NCBI GenBank assembly: GCA_038225855.1
Contig: JBBRQU010000011.1
Location: 1-64,000, forward strand
From: CAHJXF01 sp038225855
GTDB taxonomy: Bacteria > Pseudomonadota > Gammaproteobacteria > Burkholderiales > Burkholderiaceae_D
Direction of reading: 5' to 3'
Length of the DNA stretch: 64,000 bases
Positions within the stretch are counted from its first letter, which is position 1, and each line of letters opens with the position of its first letter. Of the stretch, positions 52,224 through 60,821 are shown piece by piece. The position numbers were made by a program, and so were the translations under genes. Below the pieces are notes generated by a model, which saw only the letters and a program-made list of their open reading frames with translations, had not been told where the DNA came from and searched no databases.

Positions 52224-53014
52224 ACATCGATCTTTCGAGCAAGACCGCGATCGTCAGCGGATCGACCGCGGGCATCGGCTTCGCAATCGCGGAAGGGCTT
52301 GCCGCATCGGGCGCGACCGTGATCGTCAACGGGCGCACCCAGCAGGCCGTCGATGCGGCGATGGCGCGCATCCGGACGTCTCGCGCGAGCGCCGCGCTGC
52401 GCGGCTTTGCGGGCGATCTCGGCACGGCCGCAGGCTGCGCCGCGCTGGTCGCAGCCGAGCCGCATGCCGACATCCTGGTCAACAACCTGGGCATCTACGG
52501 CATGCGCGACTTCTTCGAGATCGCCGATGACGAATGGACCCGCTTCTTCGAGGTCAACGTGATGTCGGGCGTGCGCCTGTCGCGCGCTTATCTGCCCGGA
52601 ATGCTCGAACGCAACTGGGGCCGCGTCGTGTTCATTTCGTCGGAGTCGGGATTGAACATCCCGCCCGAGATGATTCATTACGGCTTCAGCAAGACCGCCA
52701 ATCTTTCGATCTCGCGCGGTCTCGCCAAACGCGTCGCGGGAACGGGCGTGACGGTCAATGCGGTGCTGCCGGGTCCGACGCTTTCGGACGGCGTGCGAAC
52801 CATGCTGGAGAAACGTGCAACCGAAGCGGGCGTCTCGGTCGACGATGCGGCTAAAGCCTTCGTCAAGGCCAAGCGGCCGAGCTCGATCATCCAGCGCGCC
52901 GCGACCGTCGAGGAAGTCGCGAACATGGTGGTCTATGTGTGCTCGGCGCAGGCGTCCGCGACGACCGGGGCGGCGCTGCGCGTCGACGGTGGCGTGGTCG
53001 ATACCATCGCCTGA
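52220..53014 (+). CDS. short-chain dehydrogenase/reductase
   Basis: A 264-residue SDR: cofactor motif VSGSTAGIG (about 12-20), NNLG in place of NNAG, catalytic Ser in FISSESG and HYGFSKTA (Tyr-x-x-x-Lys), then VLPGPTLSDG. Arg after beta-2 (VNGRTQQ) favours NADP(H). It resembles gluconate-5-dehydrogenase/3-oxoacyl reductase-type members; substrate unknown. Coupled to the asparaginase-domain gene upstream; convergent with the M13 peptidase gene. Confidence 0.88.
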   Translation: MNIDLSSKTAIVSGSTAGIGFAIAEGLAASGATVIVNGRTQQAVDAAMARIRTSRASAALRGFAGDLGTAAGCAALVAAEPHADILVNNLGIYGMRDFFEIADDEWTRFFEVNVMSGVRLSRAYLPGMLERNWGRVVFISSESGLNIPPEMIHYGFSKTANLSISRGLAKRVAGTGVTVNAVLPGPTLSDGVRTMLEKRATEAGVSVDDAAKAFVKAKRPSSIIQRAATVEEVANMVVYVCSAQASATTGAALRVDGGVVDTIA

Positions 53015-53047
53015 CCTACCGCTCTGCTTCAATACAGAGGGGATTGG

Positions 53048-55108
53048 TCACCAGATCGTCACGCGCTTTTCCGGCGGCAAATACATGCCGTCACCGGGCT
53101 CGACGTCGTACGCCCGGTAGAACGGCGTCTGATTGCGCAACGCGCCGTTGGCGCGGAACTCACCGGGCGAATGCGGATCGGTCTTGATCAGAACGATCTC
53201 CTGCGGTTCGCGCACCTTGTTGCGCCAGATGGTCGCGAAGCCCCGGTAGAAACGCGCATCGCCCGAGCGGCCCTCGATCACCGGCGCGGGCTTGCCTTGA
53301 AGCGATAGGTGATACGCCTTGTATGCGATCGCCACACCCGAGTTGTCGGCGATGTTCTCACCCAGGGTCAGTGCGCCATTGACGTGATATCCGGTGATCG
53401 GCTCGAACGCGTCGTACTGCGCGATCAGCGCCTTGGTCTTCGCGTTGAAGCGCTGGCGATCTTCAGCGGTCCACCAGTTGCGCAGGTAGCCGTCGCCGTC
53501 GAACTGGCTGCCGCGATCGTCGAAGCCGTGGCTGATCTCGTGCCCGATCACAGCGCCGATCGCGCCGTAGTTGGTGGCGTCGTCGGCCGCATCGACCGCC
53601 TTCGCGTCGAAGAACGGCGGCTGCAGGATCGCCGCGGGGAACACGATCTCGTTGCGCAAGCCGTTGTAGTAGGCGTTGACGGTCTGCGGCGTCATGCCCC
53701 ATTCGGTGCGGTCGATGGCCCGACCGAGCTTGGCGTTGTTGCGGTTGTACTCGAAGCGACGCGCGCGCATCACGTTGCCGACGAGGTCATTGCGGTCGAC
53801 GACGAGGGCCGAGTAGTCGCGCCACTTGCTCGGGTACGCGATCTTCGGTTCGAACTTGGCGAGTTTGACCTGCGCCTCTTTCTTCGTCTCGGGACCCATC
53901 CAGTCGAGCCCGGCGATGCTTTGCCGGTACGCGGCGAGGATGTTCCTGACCATCGCATCCATGCGCGCCTTGTAGGCGGGCGGGAAGTAGCGGAGCACAT
54001 AGAGCTTGCCGAGGCCTTGTCCGACGGCGCTTTCGACCGTGCCGACGCCGCGCTTCCAGCGCGGCAGATCGGTGGGCGTACCGGAAAGCACGCCGCCGGT
54101 AAATGCGAAGTTCTCATCGACGAACGGCCTGGACAAATAAGGTGCATATGCACTGATCGCGTGATACTTGAAGTACGCCTTCCACGCCGCCAGCGGCATC
54201 GCATCGACGGTCTTCGCGAAGCCGGCGAGGTAGCTCGGCTGCGCGACGATCACCGCGCGCGTCTTGCCGGAGATGCGCGCCTGCGATAGCCACGGCTTCC
54301 ACCCATAGTGCGGCGTGAGCGCGTCGAGAGACCCGATCGGAAACTTGTTGTAGGTCTTGAGCGGGTCGCGATTCTGCACGCGCGTCCACTGCGCGCGCGC
54401 GAGTTGCGTTTCCAGTTCGAGCACCTGCTGCGAAGCCGCCTGGGTGTCGGTCACGCCGGCCAGCGCGAGCATCTTCGCGACGTGCTCGACGTACCTGGCG
54501 CGCGTGTCCTTCAACTTGGCGTCGTCGTCGCGCAGGTAATAGTCGCGATCGGGCAGGCCGAGGCCGCCTTGAATGATGGTCGGAACGTAGTGCTTGGGAT
54601 CGCGCGCGTCCTGATTGATATAGACGCCATAGGGCGCCGTGACGCCGAGCTGATTGAACTGTGCGATCAGCGGCGCAATCGCGCTCTTGCCCGCCATCGC
54701 ATCGATTGCGATCAGTTGCGCTGCGATCGGCTTCGCGCCCAGCTTCTCGATGCGCGGTTCGTCCATGAAGCTCGCGTAGAGATCGGCGATCTTCTTCTGA
54801 TCGGGCGATTGCTTTGCGCCGGCTTTGCTCGCGTCTTCGATGACGCTCGCCAATTGCGTGACGGTGTCATCGCGCAATTGATGGAACGCGCCCCATGCCG
54901 AGCGATCCTCCGGGATCGCGTGGGTCGCGAGCCACGCGCCGTTGACGGCGCGGTAGATGTCGTCCTGTGGCCGCGGGAGCGCGGGCGCAGTGGCCGTAGT
55001 CGCTGACGAAGGCGTCGTGTCTTCGCTCTTCTTCACACCGCTGTCCGCGCAAGCGGCAAGACCACAGGCGATCGCGATCATCGCGACACTGAAGGCAGTT
55101 CGATTCAT
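53048..55108 (-). CDS. M13-family metalloendopeptidase (PepO/neprilysin type)
   Basis: A 686-residue exported zinc peptidase. The signal ends in a lipobox LAAC (Cys21), so it is lipid-anchored in the periplasm or outer membrane. The catalytic zinc motif is VIGHEISHGFDDRGSQFD (His-Glu-x-x-His), the third ligand is in LGENIADNSGVAI, and YNGLRNEIVFPAAILQPPFF is the family substrate-binding segment. Near the end, NGALRNQTPFYRAYDVEPGDGMYLPPEKRVTIW closes with the terminal Trp typical of the family. Monocistronic. Confidence 0.95.
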   Translation of the reverse strand: MNRTAFSVAMIAIACGLAACADSGVKKSEDTTPSSATTATAPALPRPQDDIYRAVNGAWLATHAIPEDRSAWGAFHQLRDDTVTQLASVIEDASKAGAKQSPDQKKIADLYASFMDEPRIEKLGAKPIAAQLIAIDAMAGKSAIAPLIAQFNQLGVTAPYGVYINQDARDPKHYVPTIIQGGLGLPDRDYYLRDDDAKLKDTRARYVEHVAKMLALAGVTDTQAASQQVLELETQLARAQWTRVQNRDPLKTYNKFPIGSLDALTPHYGWKPWLSQARISGKTRAVIVAQPSYLAGFAKTVDAMPLAAWKAYFKYHAISAYAPYLSRPFVDENFAFTGGVLSGTPTDLPRWKRGVGTVESAVGQGLGKLYVLRYFPPAYKARMDAMVRNILAAYRQSIAGLDWMGPETKKEAQVKLAKFEPKIAYPSKWRDYSALVVDRNDLVGNVMRARRFEYNRNNAKLGRAIDRTEWGMTPQTVNAYYNGLRNEIVFPAAILQPPFFDAKAVDAADDATNYGAIGAVIGHEISHGFDDRGSQFDGDGYLRNWWTAEDRQRFNAKTKALIAQYDAFEPITGYHVNGALTLGENIADNSGVAIAYKAYHLSLQGKPAPVIEGRSGDARFYRGFATIWRNKVREPQEIVLIKTDPHSPGEFRANGALRNQTPFYRAYDVEPGDGMYLPPEKRVTIW

Positions 55109-55215
55109 TCACGACTCCGTTCAACACATCAACTCGGTAGCTTTGGGCGAATCTTGCGCAACTCGGCAGAGAACCCCGACCCACAACAGATGGACTATCC
55201 ATTCCGTCGCCAAGT

Positions 55216-55779
55216 TCAGATCGTGAATCCGAACAAGGTCGCGATCCCGAGGGTGGCGAACAGCAGGGCGGCGCAAATCCGGATCCATCGCAGCGGGACT
55301 CGCGCCGCAAAACGATCGCCGACGAACACGGCCGGCACGTCGGCGATCAGCATGCCGAGCGTCGTGCCCGCAACCACCGCGACCAGATCCGGAAAGCGCG
55401 CGGCCAGTGCGACGGTCGCGAGCTGCGTCTTGTCGCCCATCTCCGCGAGAAAGGAGCTCGTCGCCGTGACGAAGAACACGCCCGCGTGTCCGCGCGGCCT
55501 GGGGCCTTCGTCGAGCTTGTCGGGCACGAGCGCCCACAGAGCGATCGCGATGAACGACACGCCGACGATCCAGCGCAGCACCCCGGGCGCGAGATGCGAC
55601 GCGATCCATGCGCCGATGCTGCCGGCGAGCGTGTGATTGACGAGCGTGGCAACGAGAATGCCGGCGATGATCGCGAGCGGCTTCTTGAAACGCGCGGCAA
55701 GAAGGAGCGCAAGCAATTGCGTCTTGTCGCCGATTTCACCGAGCGCGACGACCGCCGTCGAGATGAGAAACGCTTCCAT
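55216..55779 (-). CDS. TMEM165/GDT1-family manganese/calcium exporter
   Basis: A 187-residue membrane protein with two copies of the family motif E-x-GDKTQ: ALGEIGDKTQLLALLLAARF (about 11-30) and LAEMGDKTQLATVALAARF (about 115-133), in an inverted six-helix repeat. Bacterial homologues such as MntX/MneA export Mn2+. The -10-like TATACT at 55816..55811 leaves a short leader of about 30 bases, with no room for a manganese riboswitch. It is divergent from the osmoprotectant gene. Confidence 0.9.
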   Translation of the reverse strand: MEAFLISTAVVALGEIGDKTQLLALLLAARFKKPLAIIAGILVATLVNHTLAGSIGAWIASHLAPGVLRWIVGVSFIAIALWALVPDKLDEGPRPRGHAGVFFVTATSSFLAEMGDKTQLATVALAARFPDLVAVVAGTTLGMLIADVPAVFVGDRFAARVPLRWIRICAALLFATLGIATLFGFTI

Positions 55780-55858
55780 GCGAGGCCGCTGCTCCTCACG
55801 AAAGGCGCGAAGTATAGCAACGGGTCACGCCTGCGCTTGCTTCGGTTATGGTGTGGCG

Positions 55859-57469
55859 ATGCTCGATCGTCGCTACCTCCAGACCCTCGTGTCGCGCGCA
55901 GTGGCGGCGCTTGCGCTGATTGCGATGGCGTGTGCAAGCGTCGCCGCCGACCGAGACCCGAGCAAGCCTGTCAAGGTCGGCTCGAAGCGTTTCACCGAGT
56001 CGTACATCCTGGGCGAGATCGTGCGGCAGACGCTTGCCGGGCAGGGGATCGCAGCGACGCACAAGGCGGGGCTCGGCAACACCGGCATCCTGCTCGCGGC
56101 CCTCGACGCGGGCGAGATCGACGTCTATCCCGAATACACCGGCACGATCGTGCGCGAAATTCTGAAGCGCGACGGCAACGCGTCCATCGACGAACTGAAC
56201 CGCCTGCTCCAAGCCAGGCAACTCAAGGTCGCGACGCCGCTTGGGTTCTCGAACAGCTATGCGCTGGCGATGCGCGAAGACGACGCGACGGCGCGCGGCA
56301 TCACGCGCATTTCCGACCTCGCCGATGCAAGTGTCACGCACACGCGCACACGCGACCTGCGCCTCGGGCTGTCGAACGAATTCCTCGCACGCGCCGATGG
56401 CTGGCCCGCGTTGAAGCTGGCCTATGCGCTGCCGCTCGCAACGCCCTCGGGGCTCGACCACGGCCTCGCTTACGACGCGCTCGCGCAAAAGCGTGTGGAC
56501 CTGATCGATATCTATTCGACCGATGCCCGCATCGCCCGCGACCGCGTGCGCGTTCTCATCGACGATCGTCATTTCTTTCCGCGATACGAAGCGGTGCTGC
56601 TGATGCGGCGCGACCTCGATGCCACGCCTTTCGAGCGCTTGCACGGCGCGATCGACACCGATCGCATGATTGCGTTGAACGCCCGCGCCGAACTCGATGG
56701 CGTTTCGTTTGCGGAAGCCGCAAAGGAGTTCGTGGCGACGCTCGATGCGAAGTCCGCGAACCCATCGAAGGCGGCCGCCTCGACATCGACGCCGACATCG
56801 ACCGCACAAGGCAAGACGAGCGTGCTCTCGCGCTTCCTCGCGAAGCTCTTCGGCCCCGACTTCTGGCGGCTGCTTTACGAACACGTCGTGCTGGTCGCCG
56901 GTTCGGTCATCGCCGCCGCGATCGTCGGCATTCCGCTCGGCGTGTGGGCTGCGCGCAGCGCCGCAGCGGGCCGCGTGATCCTCAACATCGTCGGCGTCTT
57001 GCAGACGGTGCCATCGCTCGCGCTGCTCGCGTTGCTGATCGCGCTGCTCGGCACGATCGGCACGGTGCCCGCGTTGATCGCTCTGTTTCTCTACGCGCTG
57101 TTGCCGATCGTCGCGAACACCCACGCCGGTCTGGGTGGCGTCTCGCGCGGCATCGTGCAAGCCGCCGCCGCGCTCGGCCTCACTGCACGGCAACGGCTCG
57201 CGTTGATCGAACTACCGCTTGCAGCACCGACCATCATCGCCGGCATACGCACCGCGGCGGTCATCAACGTCGGAACGGCGACCATGGCCGCGTTCGTCGG
57301 CGCGGGCGGCTTCGGCGAGCGCATCACCGCCGGGCTTGCGCTCAACGATGGAGCGACGATGCTGGCGGGCGCGGTGCCGGCTGCGGTACTTGCGCTGATC
57401 GTGCAGGCGGCGTTCGATGGCGTCGCGCGCGTCGCCTATCCAGCTCGACGTCACGCACGCACGCAATGA
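55859..57469 (+). CDS. osmoprotectant ABC transporter, fused binding protein and permease
   Basis: A 536-residue protein in two parts. After a signal peptide (about 1-30) the N-terminal part (about 35-295) is an OpuAC/ProX-like binding domain: VKVGSKRFTESYILGEIVRQ, AGLGNTGILLAALDAGEIDVYPEYTGT and IDIYSTDARI. A Ser/Thr/Ala linker (about 302-325) leads to a ProW-like permease domain (about 330-530) with GVLQTVPSLALLALLIALLG and the EAA-like segment GIVQAAAALGLTARQRLALIELPLAAPTI. Fusions of this order are known in glycine betaine/choline systems, but the ATPase gene is not adjacent. Confidence 0.9.
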   Translation: MLDRRYLQTLVSRAVAALALIAMACASVAADRDPSKPVKVGSKRFTESYILGEIVRQTLAGQGIAATHKAGLGNTGILLAALDAGEIDVYPEYTGTIVREILKRDGNASIDELNRLLQARQLKVATPLGFSNSYALAMREDDATARGITRISDLADASVTHTRTRDLRLGLSNEFLARADGWPALKLAYALPLATPSGLDHGLAYDALAQKRVDLIDIYSTDARIARDRVRVLIDDRHFFPRYEAVLLMRRDLDATPFERLHGAIDTDRMIALNARAELDGVSFAEAAKEFVATLDAKSANPSKAAASTSTPTSTAQGKTSVLSRFLAKLFGPDFWRLLYEHVVLVAGSVIAAAIVGIPLGVWAARSAAAGRVILNIVGVLQTVPSLALLALLIALLGTIGTVPALIALFLYALLPIVANTHAGLGGVSRGIVQAAAALGLTARQRLALIELPLAAPTIIAGIRTAAVINVGTATMAAFVGAGGFGERITAGLALNDGATMLAGAVPAAVLALIVQAAFDGVARVAYPARRHARTQ

Positions 57470-57507
57470 GATCGATACGGCAATCGCGTTCTCGTGCGGC
57501 AGGCCCA

Positions 57508-57536
57508 TTGAACATCCACTTGGATGGTGCTAAGAT
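57508..57536 (+). promoter_or_regulatory. promoter and inverted repeat of the ribbon-helix-helix gene
   Basis: TTGAAC (57508-57513) and TAAGAT (57531-57536) are exactly 17 bases apart. The spacer contains a perfect inverted repeat CATCCA-CT-TGGATG (57513-57526). The regulator's ATG (57543) lies seven bases after the -10, so its mRNA is probably leaderless. Confidence 0.65.
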
Positions 57537-57542
57537 GTCTGA

Positions 57543-57959
57543 ATGCCTACCCTTCATCCCTCCGCGGCGTCGAAACCCGTCGACGAAAAGATTACGGTCA
57601 ACCTGGGCGTCGTCGATCTCGGCCAGATCGACCTCTTGGTGCAGGAAGGCTTCTACTCCAACCGCACCGACCTGATCCGTACCGCGATTCGCAATCAGTT
57701 GGGTACGCACGCCGACATCGTGCGTCAGGTCGTTGCGCGAAAAATGCTGGTGCTGGGCATCCAGCATTTCAGCGCCGCGGACCTGCGTGCACTGCGGGCC
57801 GCGGGCCACACTCTGCAGATCCGCGTTCTCGGGCTGGCAACCATCGCGAGGGATGTCACGCCGGCCCTGGCGCTGGCCACCATCGATTCGGTGACGGTGC
57901 TGGGCGCGTTGCACGCGAGCCCCGCCGTCAGAGCTGCGCTTGCCGACCGGCTGCGTTGA
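57543..57959 (+). CDS. ribbon-helix-helix (CopG-type) regulator
   Basis: A 138-residue DNA-binding protein. The RHH domain (about 15-55) reads EKITVNLGVVDLGQIDLL then FYSNRTDLIRTAIRNQL. A C-terminal part (about 60-138) with alternating strand/helix pattern (VARKMLVLGIQHF, LQIRVLGLATIA) is not recognised. The gene lies 21 bases before a PHB-depolymerase-like gene and probably controls it and itself through the inverted repeat at 57513-57526. CopG-type regulators next to such esterases are common in betaproteobacteria. Confidence 0.85.
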   Translation: MPTLHPSAASKPVDEKITVNLGVVDLGQIDLLVQEGFYSNRTDLIRTAIRNQLGTHADIVRQVVARKMLVLGIQHFSAADLRALRAAGHTLQIRVLGLATIARDVTPALALATIDSVTVLGALHASPAVRAALADRLR

Positions 57960-57980
57960 ACGCCCGCTATTTGAAACGCC

Positions 57981-59204
57981 ATGAATCCACTCTTCAAGAC
58001 CTTGATCGACAACGCCACCCGCCTGACTGCGTCAGGTGACCTGCTCGGCGCAACAGCGGCCATCCAGCGAGCGCTCGGCCGCGCGCCGAACGAGCCGAGC
58101 GCGCCGGCGGCCTCGCCCAACGATCGCGACCAGGTGATCGACGTGCAGATGCGCGAGGTCCCGGCGTCCGCAGCGCCGCTGGTGTTTGTGTTCGACTCCA
58201 CGGTCTCGCAGAGCGCGCCGCCGCCCGTCCCGAAGACCGAAGGTCCGACGAGCTCCGGGTCAGGCGCAAGCCGCTTCGTCAGCGGCACCCACGTGGCGGC
58301 AGTGGGCCAACGTGATTACAAGCTTTACGTGCCGTCCGCTTACTGCGGCCAGGCATTGCCGTTGGTCGTGATGCTGCATGGTTGCACGCAGGGACCCGAG
58401 GACTTCGCCGTCGGAACCGGCATGAACGACGAGGCCATGGCGCATGGCTTCTTCGTGCTGTATCCCGCGCAGGCGCAGCACGCCAACGCCCAACGCTGCT
58501 GGAATTGGTTCAAGCACAATCATCAGCAGCGTGATCGCGGCGAGCCGGCGCTACTCGCCAGCATGACGCGCGCGGTGATGAAGGAATACCGGGTCGACCG
58601 AGATCGGGTGTACGTGGCGGGGCTCTCTGCGGGAGGCGCGATGGCGGCGATACTGGGAGACGCCTACCCCGATCTTTTCGCGGCGGTGGGGGTGCACTCC
58701 GGCCTTCATTCGGGCGCGGCCACCGATGTGACGAGCGCGTTCGCGGCCATGCAAGGCAACTCGTCCGGCATGCCCTTGGCGACCGGCTTGGGGGCGCTGC
58801 CTGGCCTGCGCACCGCGCGGGCCTCTCAGCCCGAACAGCCGGCGCGCCAAGGTCGTTCGCCTCCCACGATCGTCTTTCATGGAGACCGCGACAGCACGGT
58901 GCATCCCGTCAATGGAGAACGCGTGATCGCGGCCTGCATGGCCTCGGGGGTCAACGGCGCGGCGGGCGTTGCGCGGGAAGCGGAGCACCAGCGCGGCCGT
59001 TCGCAAGCCGGGCGGGAATACACGCGCGGACTGCACAAGGACGCGAGCGGTCGCGTGATATCCGAGCATTGGGTGGTGCACGGCGCCGGGCACGCCTGGT
59101 CGGGCGGCCGACCGCGCGGTTCCTACACCGATCCCCAAGGTCCCGATGCAACTCGGGAGATGGTGCGCTTCTTCTTTGCGAACGCGAGGCCGCCGTCGCA
59201 TTGA
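57981..59204 (+). CDS. PHB-depolymerase-like esterase
   Basis: A 407-residue alpha/beta hydrolase of the extracellular PHB depolymerase / LpqC type. The oxyanion segment LPLVVMLHGCTQGPEDFA (about 127-144), the nucleophile Ser in VYVAGLSAGGAMAAIL and the C-terminal His in VVHGAGHAWSGG are evident; PTIVFHGDRDSTVHPVNGE holds the Asp. No signal peptide is seen; the N-terminal 90 residues (phasin-like helix, then Pro/Ser linker) may instead bind intracellular granules. Intracellular versus secreted role is unresolved. Confidence 0.85.
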   Translation: MNPLFKTLIDNATRLTASGDLLGATAAIQRALGRAPNEPSAPAASPNDRDQVIDVQMREVPASAAPLVFVFDSTVSQSAPPPVPKTEGPTSSGSGASRFVSGTHVAAVGQRDYKLYVPSAYCGQALPLVVMLHGCTQGPEDFAVGTGMNDEAMAHGFFVLYPAQAQHANAQRCWNWFKHNHQQRDRGEPALLASMTRAVMKEYRVDRDRVYVAGLSAGGAMAAILGDAYPDLFAAVGVHSGLHSGAATDVTSAFAAMQGNSSGMPLATGLGALPGLRTARASQPEQPARQGRSPPTIVFHGDRDSTVHPVNGERVIAACMASGVNGAAGVAREAEHQRGRSQAGREYTRGLHKDASGRVISEHWVVHGAGHAWSGGRPRGSYTDPQGPDATREMVRFFFANARPPSH

Positions 59205-59239
59205 GGGGCTTGGTTGCCGGTCTTTTCGCCAAACATTCG

Positions 59240-60787
59240 CTACTTGCCGATACAAAACCGTCCGAATATCTCGCCGAGCAAATCGTCGGCGGTGAACTCG
59301 CCGGTGATGCGATTGAGCTCGAGTTGCGCGAGTCGCAATTCTTCGGCGAAGAGCTCGAGCGCGCGGTCGCCGCGATCGGCGTGCGCGGCTGCGGCGCCCA
59401 GATGTTCTTGCGCCGCACGCAGCGCCGCGAGATGGCGTTCGCGTGCGAGAAAGCCGGTCTCGAGGCTCGGCTGCCAGCCGGCGATCGCGAGGAGTTCGTG
59501 ACGCAAGAGGTCGAGCCCCGCGCCGGTTTTTGCAGACAGGTGGATGCGCACCTCGCCCGGGCTGCCCTCGTTGCCGATCGCGCGCTCGATGCACGGCTCG
59601 TCCCCGAAGAGATCGATCTTGTTGACGATCGTGCGGCGCTCGGCGTGTGCAGGCAGGTGCGATGCGATCGCTTCGTCTTCGCTAATCGCGTCTTGATCGA
59701 ACGCCGCGTTGTTCGATCCTCTGATCGATACATTGATCGAAGTCGCATCGACCAGATGCAGCACGACGTGCGCCTTGGCGATCGCGTCCCAGGTCCGGGC
59801 GATGCCGATGCGCTCGACGGTGTTCGCATCCGACGCGTCGTCGAGTTCGCCGGGTTTGCGTATCCCCGCGGTGTCGACGATGTGCAGCGCGACGCCTTCG
59901 AGGCGGATGGTTTCTTCGACACGATCGCGCGTCGTGCCCGCGATCGGCGTGACGATCGCGACCTCGGCTTCTGCGAGCGCATTCAAGAGACTCGACTTGC
60001 CGACGTTGGGGCGGCCGATCAGCACGACGGTCAGCCCTTCGCGCAGCAGCGCGCCCTGTCGTGCGCGCTCGAACAGCGACTGCAATGCGTCGCGTGCGCG
60101 CGTGAGTCGCCCGCGCGCATCGGACTGCGCGAGGAAGTCGATCTCTTCTTCGGGAAAATCGAGCGTCGCTTCTACCAGCGCGCGCAGCGCGATCAACTGA
60201 TCGACGAGCGTGCGGACCGCATCGGAGAACGCTCCCGATAACGAGGCCTGTGCGCCCAGAACCGCGGCTTCGCTGCTCGCTTCGATCAGATCGGCGACCG
60301 CTTCGGCTTGCGCAAGGTCGAGCTTGTCGTTGAGGAACGCGCGCTGGGTGAACTCGCCGGGTTCCGCCAGCCTCATCGTCGCGGCCGGCGTCGTCGCGAA
60401 TTGCGTCGTTCCGGAAGGCGCGTCGGACTCCTGCGCGGTCAATGACGACGCGAGTTCAAGGCACCGCGAGACGATCATCTGCAGCACCACCGGCCCGCCG
60501 TGCACCTGCAATTCGAGCACGTCTTCACCGGTGTACGAATGCGGCGCGACGAACCAGAGCGCGATGCCGCGATCGATCACCGCGCCATCGGCCGCATGTA
60601 GAGCCACGAGGGACGCGTGACGAGGCACGAGTGCGAAGTCATCGGCCTTGCCGCACAGCTTCGAGACGAAGCGCAGCGAGATCGCTTGCCGGGTCCAACA
60701 TCCGAGCGACAACCGCACGACGCCGATGCCGCCGCGTCCGGCCGGCGTCGCAATCGCAACGATGGGATCGTCGCGATGCAGGCTCAT
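59240..60787 (-). CDS. mnmE: MnmE, tRNA modification GTPase
   Basis: A 515-residue GTPase that, with MnmG, adds the cnm5/cmnm5 group to wobble uridine 34. The N-terminal folate-binding domain begins IVAIATPAGRGGIGVVRLS; a helical domain surrounds the G domain with GRPNVGKSSLLN (about 256-267), the switch IAGTTRDRVEE, DTAGI and NKID. The C-terminal IFGRFCIGK carries the essential Cys. There are small insertions (about 20 residues each), making it longer than the usual 450-460. It is downstream of yidC by 35 bases, the normal order. Confidence 0.95.
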   Translation of the reverse strand: MSLHRDDPIVAIATPAGRGGIGVVRLSLGCWTRQAISLRFVSKLCGKADDFALVPRHASLVALHAADGAVIDRGIALWFVAPHSYTGEDVLELQVHGGPVVLQMIVSRCLELASSLTAQESDAPSGTTQFATTPAATMRLAEPGEFTQRAFLNDKLDLAQAEAVADLIEASSEAAVLGAQASLSGAFSDAVRTLVDQLIALRALVEATLDFPEEEIDFLAQSDARGRLTRARDALQSLFERARQGALLREGLTVVLIGRPNVGKSSLLNALAEAEVAIVTPIAGTTRDRVEETIRLEGVALHIVDTAGIRKPGELDDASDANTVERIGIARTWDAIAKAHVVLHLVDATSINVSIRGSNNAAFDQDAISEDEAIASHLPAHAERRTIVNKIDLFGDEPCIERAIGNEGSPGEVRIHLSAKTGAGLDLLRHELLAIAGWQPSLETGFLARERHLAALRAAQEHLGAAAAHADRGDRALELFAEELRLAQLELNRITGEFTADDLLGEIFGRFCIGK

Positions 60788-60821
60788 ACGGTACTCATGA
60801 CGGCCGCGTCGGCGCTTGCCT

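Noticed and set aside
55780..55858. A manganese (yybP-ykoY) riboswitch in front of the GDT1 exporter gene
   Set aside because: The -10-like TATACT leaves only about 30 bases of leader, too short for that aptamer, and no conserved aptamer sequence is seen.
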